Source: Streptomyces venezuelae
Lineage (GTDB): Bacteria; Actinomycetota; Actinomycetes; Streptomycetales; Streptomycetaceae
Assembly (NCBI RefSeq): GCF_008642375.1
Contig: NZ_CP029194.1
Span: 4,526,001 to 4,590,000, forward strand
Direction: 5' to 3'
DNA length: 64,000 bases
In this document: positions 50,731 through 59,002 of the stretch, piece after piece
How the letters are laid out: each line of letters opens with the position of its first letter
Numbering within the stretch: position 1 is the first letter of the stretch
Program-made: the position numbers and the translations under genes
Notes under the pieces: model-generated
The model's input: only the letters and a program-made list of their open reading frames with translations
The model's database searches: none
What the model was told of the DNA's origin: nothing

Positions 50731-52185
50731 ATGGGTGAGCGGGATGTGCGGATGGCCTCGCGGACAGGCCGGTGGATCCTGTTCGCGACCGTCCTCGGCT
50801 CCGGGATGGCGCTGCTCGACTCCACCGTCGTCAATGTCGCCCTGCCGCACATCGGCGAGGACCTGGACGCCGACCTCGGTGCCCTCCAGTGGACCGTCAA
50901 CGCCTACATGCTGACCCTCGCCGGGCTGATCCTGCTCGGCGGGGCGCTCGGCGACCGGTACGGCCGGCGCCGGGTCTTCGTGATCGGGGTGGTGTGGTTC
51001 GCGCTCGCCTCGCTGCTGTGCGGGCTCGCGCCGACCACCGAGGTGCTGATCGCGGCCCGCGCGCTCCAGGGCGTGGGCGGGGCGCTGCTCACCCCCGGCT
51101 CGCTCGCGCTGATCCAGGCCAGCTTCCACGAGGACGACCGGGCCAGAGCGGTCGGCCTGTGGTCCGGCTTCGGCGGCGTGGGCGCGGCGATCGGGCCGTT
51201 CGTCGGCGGCTGGCTGGTGGACGGGCCCGGCTGGCGGTGGGTGTTCCTGCTGAACGTGCCGCTCGCCGCCGTCTGCGTGCCCGTGGCGCTGCGATATGTG
51301 CCCGAGTCCCGGGACGAGACCGCGCACGGCCGCTTCGACGTGCTCGGCGCCTTCCTGGGCGCGGCGGCGCTCGGCCTCGTGACGTACGCGCTGATCGGCG
51401 CGGCCTGGTGGGCGGGGGCGGCCGGGCTGGTGCTCGGGGCGGTGTTCGTGGTGGTGGAGCGGCGGCGCGGCGAGCGCGCGATGACACCGCCGTCGATCTT
51501 CGCGTCCCGGCTGTTCACGGCGGTCAACCTGGTCACCCTGTGCGTGTACGCGGCCTTCGGCGGGTTCTTCTTCCTGGCCGCGCTCCAGCTCCAGGTGGTC
51601 TCCGGCTACTCGGCGCTCGGCGCCGGTACGGCCCTGCTGCCGACGACCGTGCTCATGCTGCTGCTGTCGGCGAAGTCGGGGGAGCTGGGGGAGCGGATCG
51701 GTCCCCGGATCCCGCTCACGGTGGGGCCGCTGCTGTGCGCGGCGGGGATGCTCCTGATGCTGCGGGTCGGGGAGGACGCCTCGTACGTACGGGACGTGCT
51801 GCCGGCCATGCTGGTGCTCGGCCTCGGTATGACGGCCCTGGTCGCGCCGCTGACCGCGACCGTCCTGGCCTCGGTGGACGTGTCCAGGGCGGGCCTGGCG
51901 AGCGGGATCAACAACGCGGCGGCGCGGGCGGCCGGGCTGCTCGCGGTGGCCGCGCTGCCGCTGCTCGCCGGGATGGGCCCGGAGGCGTACCGCTCGGCGG
52001 AGGAGTTCGACGAGACCTTCCGGCGCGCGATGCCGATGTGCGCGGGGCTCCTGGTGGCCGGGGCGGTGCTCGCCTGGACGACGATGCGCACCCCGGCCGA
52101 GGGCGCCGGGTGCCACCCGGAGTGCCGGGTCCACTGCGGCGTGACGTCCCCGCCGCTGGACCCGGGGGCGAACGCTTCGGCCTGA
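50731..52185 (+). CDS. MFS transporter, DHA2 (EmrB/QacA) drug-exporter type
   Basis: A 484-residue protein with about fourteen membrane helices. Motif C-like LGSGMALLDSTVVNVALPHI lies in the first helix (near residue 23). A motif A-type GDRYGRRRVFVIG is near residue 75. It exports drugs or small organic compounds by proton antiport. ATG 50731 lacks a clear ribosome site, so the true start may be nearby. No regulator is adjacent. Confidence 0.85.
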   Translation: MGERDVRMASRTGRWILFATVLGSGMALLDSTVVNVALPHIGEDLDADLGALQWTVNAYMLTLAGLILLGGALGDRYGRRRVFVIGVVWFALASLLCGLAPTTEVLIAARALQGVGGALLTPGSLALIQASFHEDDRARAVGLWSGFGGVGAAIGPFVGGWLVDGPGWRWVFLLNVPLAAVCVPVALRYVPESRDETAHGRFDVLGAFLGAAALGLVTYALIGAAWWAGAAGLVLGAVFVVVERRRGERAMTPPSIFASRLFTAVNLVTLCVYAAFGGFFFLAALQLQVVSGYSALGAGTALLPTTVLMLLLSAKSGELGERIGPRIPLTVGPLLCAAGMLLMLRVGEDASYVRDVLPAMLVLGLGMTALVAPLTATVLASVDVSRAGLASGINNAAARAAGLLAVAALPLLAGMGPEAYRSAEEFDETFRRAMPMCAGLLVAGAVLAWTTMRTPAEGAGCHPECRVHCGVTSPPLDPGANASA

Positions 52186-52213
52186 TCGACAAGGCACCCC
52201 CTAGGCTGTGGCC

Positions 52214-52534
52214 ATGGCCATCCACGAGAACCTCCTGGGGGGACCGGCCCCCACCCACCTGCCCGACGACCCGGGTCCGCGCGAGCTGCTCGCGAACGGC
52301 ACGGCGCCGGCCGAGGTCGCCGCGCAGTACCCGACCTCTTCGCTCGCCTGGGCCCAGCTCGCCGACGACGCCTTCGAGGGCGGCCGGGTCGTCGAGTCGT
52401 ACGCCTACGCCCGTACGGGCTACCACCGCGGCCTGGACGCCCTGCGCCGCAGCGGCTGGAAGGGCCACGGCCCGGTGCCGTGGGAGAACGGCGGTACATG
52501 TGATCGTTCGAGTTTCTGTGCCTCCGCTGCCTGA
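52214..52534 (+). pseudogene. Host DUF3151 gene truncated by element insertion
   Basis: ATG 52214 starts a standard DUF3151 protein (HENLLGGPAPTHLPDD, then LAWAQLADDAFEGGRVVESY, ARTGYHRGLDALRRSGWKGH). Homology ends abruptly after G-P-V-P-W-E at about 52488. The reading frame then continues for 15 unrelated residues to a stop at 52534. The missing part (N-R-G-F-L-R...) is what the intact minus-strand copy downstream still has. The cut point is the presumed left junction of the integrated element. Whether the 107-residue product folds is unknown. Confidence 0.8.
52475..52500. other. Candidate left attachment junction (attL) of the element
   Basis: Here the DUF3151 coding sequence (CGGTGCCGTGGGAG) stops matching the family and element sequence begins (AACGGCGGTACATGTG). 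Serine integrases need only a 2-bp core, so the exact crossover cannot be fixed without the right junction, which is outside the window. Confidence 0.5.
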
Positions 52535-52549
52535 GCAGCGGAGGCACAG
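52516..52549. terminator. Bidirectional hairpin between truncated and replacement DUF3151 genes
   Basis: The 15-bp arms CTGTGCCTCCGCTGC (52516-52530) and complement (52535-52549) have the loop CTGA. It terminates transcription entering from the host gene and from the opposite minus-strand gene. Confidence 0.8.
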
Positions 52550-52571
52550 CTGTTTCCGGCTGCGGTGACGG

Positions 52572-52991
52572 CTACCGCTTCAGCGCGGTGTACGCCTCCG
52601 CGCTGCTGTCCTGAAGGAACTGCCAGCACCGCTCCGTCTCGTCCTTCTCGTTGATGTCGCCGGCGGCGCGCGCCAGGGCGGCGAGGCAGCGCAGGAAGCC
52701 GCGATTGGCCTGGTGGCTCCAGGGGATGGGGCCATGCCCCTTCCAGCCGGCCCGCCGGAGCTGGTCGAGTCCGCGGTGGTAGCCGGTGCGCGCGTACGCG
52801 TACGACTCGACCACGCGCCCCGCCTCGTAGGCATCGTCGGCGAGCTGTGCCCACGCGAGGGAGAACGTGGGGTGCTTGGCCACGACTTCGGCCGGCGCGA
52901 GGGACTCCTCGCCCAGGAGGCGGTACGCCTCTTCGTTCTCGGGCAGGTACGTCGGCTCCGGGCCGCCGAGCAGGTTCTTGTGCGTCGTCAT
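52572..52991 (-). CDS. Complete DUF3151 protein carried by the element
   Basis: A 139-residue DUF3151 protein (HKNLLGGPEPTYLPENEEA, LAWAQLADDAYEAGRVVESY, then the NRGFLRCLAALARAAGDI part missing from the host copy). The middle is nearly identical to the host gene but both ends diverge. It is therefore an element-borne homologue, not a simple duplication. It is encoded on the strand opposite to the gene it would replace, beside the recombinase. The family's role is unknown. No strong ribosome site precedes ATG 52991. Confidence 0.85.
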   Translation of the reverse strand: MTTHKNLLGGPEPTYLPENEEAYRLLGEESLAPAEVVAKHPTFSLAWAQLADDAYEAGRVVESYAYARTGYHRGLDQLRRAGWKGHGPIPWSHQANRGFLRCLAALARAAGDINEKDETERCWQFLQDSSAEAYTALKR

Positions 52992-53112
52992 GGGAGCAGT
53001 CTGCCACTCGGGGACGGTGCTCAGGGATGCCCACGAGAAATTCGGCCGTGGCTCAAGCAGAGATGAGAATGGCGCTTGATGTATCCGATGGCGATATGCG
53101 ACGATCCGGCGC

Positions 53113-54561
53113 ATGGCGGCACGACGGGGGTCCTCCGGGGCCATACAAGTGGGCATCTACACCCGGATCAGCAAGGACGACGAGGCTGAGGGGCTGGGAG
53201 TCGCACGGCAGGAGGAGGACTGCCGCCTGCACTGCGCCGCCCGGGGCTGGGAGGTCGCCAAGGTCTACGAGGACAACGACCTCTCCGCGTACAAGCGCAA
53301 GACGGTACGCCCCGAGTTCCGGCAGATGCTGGAAGACCTGAAGGCCGGGCGGATCGACGGGGTCGTCGCCTGGGACATCGACCGCTTCACGCGTCAGCCG
53401 CGCGAGCTGGAGGCGTGGATCGACGAGTACGAGGATGCCGAGCGCGGGAAGCGCCACCTCGTCTTCGACTCGGTTTCCGCGTCGGACATCGACCTCTCCA
53501 CGGAGAACGGCCGGTTCATCGCGCGGATCAAGGTGACCATCGCCAACAAGTCCTCGGCGGACACCTCGCGGCGCACGAAGCGCAAGCACCTGGAGCTGGC
53601 GACACAGGGCAGGCTCCCCGGTGGCCGGGCACCGTACGGATGGAACCGCGAGGACCGCAGGACGCTGGTCCCGGAAGAAGCCGAGCACCTCCGCAAGGCG
53701 GTGAAGGACTTCCTGGGCGGCATCCGGTGGGCGTCGATCGCGCGTGACTGGCGGGACAAGGGCGTCAGGTCGCACAGCGGTGGCTTCTTCGACGACTCCA
53801 AGATCAAGCGGATGCTGATGAACCCGCGGATCTGCGGCTACCGCATGCACCAGGGCGAGCTGTTCCTGGACGAACGCGGTGAGCCCGTCGTCGGCGACTG
53901 GGAGCCGATCATCACCCCTGACGACTGGTACCTGCTCACGGAGAAGGTCCGGCGGGAGTCGGAGGGGCGGGAGGTACGGGACTACGCCACCAAGTACCTC
54001 CTCTCCGGCATCGCCCGGTGCGGAAGGTGCGGCGCGAAGATGCGGGCCTTCCCGTCGTACCGGAAGTCGAAGACGTCGTCGCAGTTCAGGTACGCGTGCC
54101 CCGGCAAGAACGACGGCGGATGCGGGGGAGTGGCCAGGGCGGGCGAACCGGTCGACCGCCTCATCAGGAAGGCCGTGTTCCTCAGCTCGGACAAGGCGCT
54201 CGCGAACGTCCGTGAGCGCGCGCCGGAATGGACCAAGGAGGAGCAGTTGGCCTCTCTGGAGCGGGACATGGCCGAGTTCAAGCAGGCGTGGCAGGAGAAG
54301 CGCATGTCGGCCGCCCGCTATATCGCTCTCACCGAGGACCTGGAGAAGCAGATTGCGGAGCTGCAGCGGGAGCGGGCCCTGCACCGCGCCGAGGCCGCGA
54401 CGTTCGCGGCCGGCCCCGTCGACATCCGGGAGCGGTGGGAGAAGCTGACGATCGAGCAGCAGCGCGCCGCTGTCCTCAAGGTCTTCCGTGCGGTGATCAT
54501 CAAGCCCTCGTCCAACGGGCCGATCTTCGACCCGGTGGACATCGAGCCGGTGCTCAGGTGA
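53113..54561 (+). CDS. Large serine recombinase (integrase)
   Basis: A 482-residue recombinase. The resolvase catalytic domain is at about 10-160 (VGIYTRISKDD with catalytic S20, then VVAWDIDRFTRQPRELE). A recombinase domain at about 170-270 (GGRAPYGWNREDR) precedes a Cys-rich zinc ribbon near residue 300 (CGRCGAKM...CPGKNDGGCGG) and a coiled coil (about 375-440). Large serine integrases insert DNA at short attB sites and need an excision factor to leave. Its position at the left junction implies that it targets the DUF3151 gene. No excisionase is recognisable nearby. Confidence 0.92.
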   Translation: MAARRGSSGAIQVGIYTRISKDDEAEGLGVARQEEDCRLHCAARGWEVAKVYEDNDLSAYKRKTVRPEFRQMLEDLKAGRIDGVVAWDIDRFTRQPRELEAWIDEYEDAERGKRHLVFDSVSASDIDLSTENGRFIARIKVTIANKSSADTSRRTKRKHLELATQGRLPGGRAPYGWNREDRRTLVPEEAEHLRKAVKDFLGGIRWASIARDWRDKGVRSHSGGFFDDSKIKRMLMNPRICGYRMHQGELFLDERGEPVVGDWEPIITPDDWYLLTEKVRRESEGREVRDYATKYLLSGIARCGRCGAKMRAFPSYRKSKTSSQFRYACPGKNDGGCGGVARAGEPVDRLIRKAVFLSSDKALANVRERAPEWTKEEQLASLERDMAEFKQAWQEKRMSAARYIALTEDLEKQIAELQRERALHRAEAATFAAGPVDIRERWEKLTIEQQRAAVLKVFRAVIIKPSSNGPIFDPVDIEPVLR

Positions 54562-54567
54562 CGAACA

Positions 54568-54604
54568 GAAGCCGGGCCCCCACGACAGTTGGAGGCCCGG
54601 CTTC
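54568..54604 (+). terminator. Terminator after the recombinase gene
   Basis: Arms GAAGCCGGGCC (54568-54578) and complement (54594-54604) lie immediately after the stop codon. Confidence 0.7.
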
Positions 54605-54610
54605 GTTCGT

Positions 54611-54781
54611 TCAAGACCGGTCTATGCCGAAGATGCGGAGCAGATCCTCGACCCACTCCTCGTCCCGGTCAGGGAGCTGAGCTTCCACGCGGCGCAGCCA
54701 TTCGTCCTCAGTCAAAGAGCCCGGCCTCCCGCGCCGCGCCGCCGTGGCCGCCGATTGGGCGGGAACAGGGTTGCGGGACAC
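54611..54781 (-). CDS. Small hypothetical protein (56 aa)
   Basis: A short frame from GTG 54781 reads S-R-N-P-V-P-A-Q, then an Arg/Gly-rich stretch and the helical end SLTEDEWLRRVEAQLPDRDE, closing F-G-I-D-R-S before a TGA. The second half has good codon bias and clear amphipathic pattern. The N-terminal limit is uncertain and no ribosome site is visible. It might be a small excision or regulatory factor because of its place next to the recombinase, but nothing in the sequence proves that. The rest of the gap (54782-54988) shows no gene. Confidence 0.4.
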   Translation of the reverse strand: MSRNPVPAQSAATAARRGRPGSLTEDEWLRRVEAQLPDRDEEWVEDLLRIFGIDRS

Positions 54782-54988
54782 GGCGAGGGAGGCGCGGGAG
54801 AGCGGCGTCCGAGTGCGGAATCGGCGCGGAGTCCGTAGTCGATGCGGGTCGATGCAAGGGGTGAGTCCTCTTCTGGCTCGGCTGGTGGGGCGGCAACCCC
54901 GGCCGGGCCGGTGTCGTTCAGGGATGGGATGGGCAGGTGGCGCGGCAGGGTCCTGGGGTTTGCGGTCCAGGGCGGCCGGAGGAGCGGG

Positions 54989-55483
54989 CTACGGCTTGGG
55001 CGGCAGGCCGAACTCCTCCTGATTGATCTTCATGGTGCTCTCGGCGATGGCGTTGCTGACCATCACCTCCGCCTCCCTGCGGATGTCCGGGTGCTCGTCG
55101 AGGTAGGCGGCCAGTTCGGCGTTGACCCGGCGGTACACGTGCTGAGCGCGCTGGGCGGCCGCGCTGGCGGCCACGACGGTGTCGATCAGCTCCATGGCGC
55201 GGCCGGCGGCGGCCAGGGCCGGCGGGCCGACGAGGTTGGACAGCGACACCCCGAAGACCTCGGCGAAGCCGATCGCCTCGTCGAGGTTGATGCGGCGCTT
55301 GCCGTTCTCGATGCGCCACACCCCCGACGGGTTCATCTCGTAGCCCGCCTCATTGAGGCGTTCGGAGAGCGTGGTGGTGCTCCAGCCGCGCTTGTCCCGC
55401 TCCACCTTGATCCGCTTGGCGGCATTCTCCTCGCCCTTGAGCAGGACACCCTCCGGCGCTTCCTGGTGATCGTCGTCGGACAT
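54989..55483 (-). CDS. XRE-family repressor with long helical C-terminus
   Basis: A 164-residue regulator. The helix-turn-helix at about 20-85 (AAKRIKVERDKRGWSTTTLS, then PSGVWRIENGKRRINLDEAI) is followed by a helical Ala-rich region. It probably represses the element's right-hand genes. It is divergent from the DUF3631 gene across a region with dyads and an internal terminator. ATG 55483 has GAGGAA. Confidence 0.8.
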   Translation of the reverse strand: MSDDDHQEAPEGVLLKGEENAAKRIKVERDKRGWSTTTLSERLNEAGYEMNPSGVWRIENGKRRINLDEAIGFAEVFGVSLSNLVGPPALAAAGRAMELIDTVVAASAAAQRAQHVYRRVNAELAAYLDEHPDIRREAEVMVSNAIAESTMKINQEEFGLPPKP

Positions 55484-55645
55484 CGATTCCTCCTTCCTGT
55501 CGCAGCATGCCGCTGCAGTCCGCAGGGCCAGTTAAAAGAGTACAGCATGCTCTGCTACTTGCAAAGCAGCTATGCGTATGGCAGAGTAGTAGATGTGCCG
55601 GATCCCTGAGATCCCGCGCCGACCGGGTGACCCCGGCCCGGCATG

Positions 55646-55681
55646 CAAAAAGCCCCCCGGTGCTGAAGACACCGAGGGGCT
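55646..55681 (-). terminator. Intrinsic terminator with T-run in the XRE gene's upstream region
   Basis: Read leftwards: AGCCCCTCGGTG, loop, CACCGGGGGGCT followed by TTTTT. The stem (arms 55651-55662 and 55670-55681) has one mismatch. It ends leftward transcription about 160 bp before the XRE start codon, so it is an attenuator or the end of a short RNA. Confidence 0.65.
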
Positions 55682-55771
55682 CGAAGCGCAAACCTCACGC
55701 CGCCCATCCCTGAACGACTAGCTGCATGGCCGGGATTGCCGTCCCGTATAGCCCGCAGATTGAGGAGCTCG

Positions 55772-56983
55772 ATGTCCAGTATGGACGAAGACACCCCGAA
55801 CACGCCATCGCTTCCCGTCGAGTGGCCGCCGACGGCGATCCCCGGCCAGCCGGCCGCCCCCGCGCCCACCCCGGACCCCGAGGGCGTAGAGGTCCTCGAC
55901 CAGCTCCGGGAGGCGATCCGGCGCTACGTCGTGATGCCGAGCGACGAAGCGCTGACCGCGACCACACTGTGGGCGGCGGCGACCCACCTGCAGACGGTGT
56001 GGCAGCACGCGCCGCGCCTCGCGGTGGTCGGGCCGGCCAAGCGGTGCGGGAAGTCGCGGCTGCTTGAGGTCCTGATCGAGGCCGTCCACGAGCCGCTGAT
56101 CACGGTCAACGCCTCCGCCGCCGCGATCTTCCGGTCGATCGGCGACGCCGACCCGCCCACGCTCCTGGTCGACGAGGTCGACACGATCTTCGGCTCAGCG
56201 AAGGTCGCGGAGAAGAACGAGGAGATGCGCGGCCTGCTCAACGCCGGCCACCAGCGCAACCGGCCCACCCTGCGCGTCTCCGGCCCCAACCACGAGGTGG
56301 TCAAGTTCCCCACCTTCGCCATGGCTGCCCTCGCCGGCATCGGCGACCTCCCCGACACGATCATGGACCGGTCGGTCGTCATCCGCATGCGCCGCCGAGC
56401 CGAGACCGAGAAAGTCAGCTTCTGGCGCTACGGCCGCGACGACCTGGCGGTACGCGAGCTCCGCACCCGGCTGGCGGCCTGGCTGGCCTCCGTACGCGAG
56501 AAGGCCCTCGCCATGGAGCCGAAGCTGCCGGTCGAGGACCGTGCCGCCGACACCTGGGCGCCGCTGATCAGCGTCGCCGACCTCGCGGGCGGACACTGGC
56601 CCGTCCTGGCCCGCACCGCATGCACAGCGATGACGGACTACGAGTCCGGGCGCGACGAGGACGGCGGACTGAAGATCCGCATCCTCGCCGACATCCGCCG
56701 CGCCTTCGCCACCGAAGGCGACCAGCCGACGATCCGCACCGGCCGCCTCCTGGACATCCTCAACCAGGACCAGGAAGCGCCCTGGGCCGAGCACAGCCCC
56801 AACGGGCTCACCCCACGCGGCCTGCAGATCCTGCTCCAGGACTACGGCATCAAGTCGGCCAACCGCCGCTTCCCCGGCGGCCACCAGGCCAAGGGCTTCA
56901 CCCGCGCCCAGTTCACCGACGCCTGGACCCGCTACTGCCCGCCCGAGGCAGCCGCCGCACCGGCGGACCAGCCCGGCGCCTGA
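55772..56983 (+). CDS. DUF3631 ATPase of mobile elements
   Basis: A 403-residue protein with a P-loop at residues 87-95 (GPAKRCGKS), Walker B T-L-L-V-D-E-V-D near 130-137, and a sensor region FPTFAMAALAGIGDLPDTIM near 190. The DUF3631 family is a helicase/ATPase-type protein typical of actinobacterial plasmids and integrative elements, often joined to primase domains. None is fused here. ATG 55772 has GAGGAG. It starts the rightward block of transfer genes. Confidence 0.85.
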   Translation: MSSMDEDTPNTPSLPVEWPPTAIPGQPAAPAPTPDPEGVEVLDQLREAIRRYVVMPSDEALTATTLWAAATHLQTVWQHAPRLAVVGPAKRCGKSRLLEVLIEAVHEPLITVNASAAAIFRSIGDADPPTLLVDEVDTIFGSAKVAEKNEEMRGLLNAGHQRNRPTLRVSGPNHEVVKFPTFAMAALAGIGDLPDTIMDRSVVIRMRRRAETEKVSFWRYGRDDLAVRELRTRLAAWLASVREKALAMEPKLPVEDRAADTWAPLISVADLAGGHWPVLARTACTAMTDYESGRDEDGGLKIRILADIRRAFATEGDQPTIRTGRLLDILNQDQEAPWAEHSPNGLTPRGLQILLQDYGIKSANRRFPGGHQAKGFTRAQFTDAWTRYCPPEAAAAPADQPGA

Positions 56984-56992
56984 CCCTCCCCG

Positions 56993-57116
56993 ACTCGTCC
57001 CACTCGTCCCCGCGCAGGTCAGCGCGGGGACGAGTCACCGACCCGCAACGAGTCGACCCGACATCACCACCCCACCCGTACCTGCCCTGACCAGCCACGG
57101 GACGAGTGGGACGAGT
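56993..57116. repeat. Cluster of five GGGACGAGT nonamers in mirrored pairs
   Basis: ACTCGTCCC occurs twice in tandem at 56993-57010 and its complement GGGACGAGT twice at 57099-57116, forming perfect 18-bp inverted repeats. A fifth copy lies at 57027-57035 and makes a local hairpin (ACTCGTCCCCGCGC/GCGCGGGGACGAGT). A partial one is at 57048-57053. It occupies most of the 343-bp gap before the DUF2637 gene. It resembles an iteron array: a replication origin, oriT, or the operator of an element-encoded DNA-binding protein. Nothing else is seen in the gap. Confidence 0.7.
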
Positions 57117-57326
57117 TCCGACCGCCCACAGCCGCCCACACCCCGGCGGCCACGCCCTTCCCCACCCTGGAGACCGGCCCCCTTGCACTTCCCTGCCCCA
57201 AGCGCCCCGGCAGCCATCCGCGCCGGCATCGCGCACCTCACCTCCGGCGCCAAGAAGAAGGACCTCAAACAGCGTGGTGGTTCTGGCGACGCCCGCCGAG
57301 CCCCCACACCGGCTGGGAGTCGTCGC

Positions 57327-58271
57327 GTGAACCGCACGGGACGCGTCGTCCTCGTCATCGGCCTGGTGGCCGTCGTCCTCATGGCCTTCCGGGTCTCGTG
57401 GAACGCACTGTCCGACGTGGCCCGCGCCATCGGCGCCGACCCCACAGCCGCCCTGCTCTACCCGATCGTCGTCGACGGGCTCATGGCCCTCGCCCTGATT
57501 GCCACGCTCGTGCTGAGCGGTGCCGACCGGAAGTTCGCGCTGCGGGTCCTGGCGACTTACACGATCGCCAGCCTCCTGCTGAACTACGTGCACGGCCTCG
57601 TACCGGCCCTGCACACCGACTCGATCCAGTGGGGCCGCCTGACCGATCTGGACTACGCGAACTGGGCCCTCGTACTGCTGGCTACCTCACTCCCGGTCGG
57701 GTCGATCTACTTCGGATCGGACCTCGTGGCCAAGGTGCTGCACCACACCCCCGAGTCGGCCGACCCGCCCGAAACGGCCTCCGGCCAGTCGGCAGGCGAG
57801 CAGGCCCCGGAGTCGTCGCCTGACCGGGCCGAATCGGTCCCCGAGCAGTTGACCGAGTCGACCCTGGTGAAGGTCACCGAGGCACCCATGACGGAACCGG
57901 CCGAGGGAGCCGAAGCGGCCCCGGCCACCCGACCGCCCCGGTCGGTCACAGCGACGGAGTCGACCGGAGCCGCCCCGCGTCGAGCGACCGGTCGGGTCCC
58001 CGCCGCGGCCAAGTCGACCGCCGACCGCACCCGCACCGACGCCGAAGTCCTCGACAACGCCCGACGCCTGACCACCGACTGGACCGACGACCAGCTGACC
58101 GCCGAACGCTTGCGGACCGAACTACGGATCGGCCAGAAACGCGCCCGCACCCTGCGCGACCGACTGCAGGCCGAACGGACCAGCCAGGACCAGCCCGCTC
58201 TGTACGACGGCTCCGAGATCGGGTCACTCGACGGACTCGACGGCGCCACCGCCCCAGTCGGGATCGCCTGA
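57327..58271 (+). CDS. DUF2637 membrane protein (SpdB-like)
   Basis: A 314-residue protein. Four membrane segments lie within the first 140 residues (GRVVLVIGLVAVVLMAF, TAALLYPIVVDGLMALALIA, YTIASLLLNYV, and WALVLLATSLPVGSIYF). A long Pro/Glu/Ala/Thr-rich region follows, with a short helical end (about 265-300). DUF2637 proteins occur in conjugative actinomycete elements and are thought to help DNA spread. GTG 57327 has GGGAG eight bases upstream. TTG 57183 in the same frame would add 48 residues. Confidence 0.75.
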   Translation: MNRTGRVVLVIGLVAVVLMAFRVSWNALSDVARAIGADPTAALLYPIVVDGLMALALIATLVLSGADRKFALRVLATYTIASLLLNYVHGLVPALHTDSIQWGRLTDLDYANWALVLLATSLPVGSIYFGSDLVAKVLHHTPESADPPETASGQSAGEQAPESSPDRAESVPEQLTESTLVKVTEAPMTEPAEGAEAAPATRPPRSVTATESTGAAPRRATGRVPAAAKSTADRTRTDAEVLDNARRLTTDWTDDQLTAERLRTELRIGQKRARTLRDRLQAERTSQDQPALYDGSEIGSLDGLDGATAPVGIA

Positions 58272-58378
58272 CCCTCGCACCGACCCCGCCCTTCCGTCGC
58301 ATCCCGGGTCCCTGTGCAGCCGAGCGCACAGGGACCCGGAGACCGCGCACAACCAAGCACCCATCGGAGAGCCGCCCC

Positions 58379-59002
58379 ATGCACGCCCCGAACCACGAAC
58401 TCCCCACCACTCAGCAGCAGATGAGCACCGACCTCAACCGCGCAGCAAGGTATGGCGTTGGACCGTCCAAGGGCCGGTCCCACGCGGAAGCCTCCGCCCC
58501 GGGGGTGGCGGAGGCAGCGGGTCCCCGGCGCGAGGGCGCACCGGGGACAGGGGGTGCGGCGGCGGCCGACGAAGCCGCGCTGCGTCGTGTCGCCCGCCGC
58601 CGCACCCGCCAGGACGTTCAGCGCAAGGAGCGTGTCGACGTCCGCTACAGCGTCGGCGAGAAGCAGGCGATCCTCGCCGAAGCCTGTCGCCTCGGTCTGG
58701 CTGGCGCGCACTTCGTCGGCGCCATCGTCATGGCCCACCTCAACGGCGACCTCGCCCTGCCCGACCAGCGCACCGCCACCGACGACCTGATCGACGAGTA
58801 CGCAGCCCTGCGCAAGCAGGTCTCCAGGATCGGCCGGAACGTGAACCAGATCGCCAAACGCCTCAACTCCGGTGACGAGGCACACCCTGTGGACGCCGCC
58901 GTCCTCGCCGAGGCCGGACGGCTCTTGACCCTGGTCCAGGAGACGGTCACGGCGGTCGACGCCGCCGCCCATGTGGCCGCCACGAACCGTTGGGCGGCCT
59001 GA
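58379..59002 (+). CDS. MobC-type relaxosome accessory protein
   Basis: A 207-residue protein. The first 80 residues are low-complexity. The C-terminal part (about 85-205) has the MobC pattern: Q-R-K-E-R-V-D-V-R-Y-S, an AILAEACRLGLAGAHFVG helix, and RIGRNVNQIAKRLNSGDEAH. MobC proteins melt the oriT region and recruit the relaxase. It is immediately followed by the relaxase gene with no gap. ATG 58379 is chosen; ATG 58424 is possible. Confidence 0.85.
   Translation: MHAPNHELPTTQQQMSTDLNRAARYGVGPSKGRSHAEASAPGVAEAAGPRREGAPGTGGAAAADEAALRRVARRRTRQDVQRKERVDVRYSVGEKQAILAEACRLGLAGAHFVGAIVMAHLNGDLALPDQRTATDDLIDEYAALRKQVSRIGRNVNQIAKRLNSGDEAHPVDAAVLAEAGRLLTLVQETVTAVDAAAHVAATNRWAA

Noticed and set aside
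48256..52197. A 1313-codon open frame on the minus strand opposite fba, PatB and the MFS gene
   Set aside because: It is a product of high GC, which removes stops in the complementary frame. The plus-strand genes have family motifs and ribosome sites; this one has neither.
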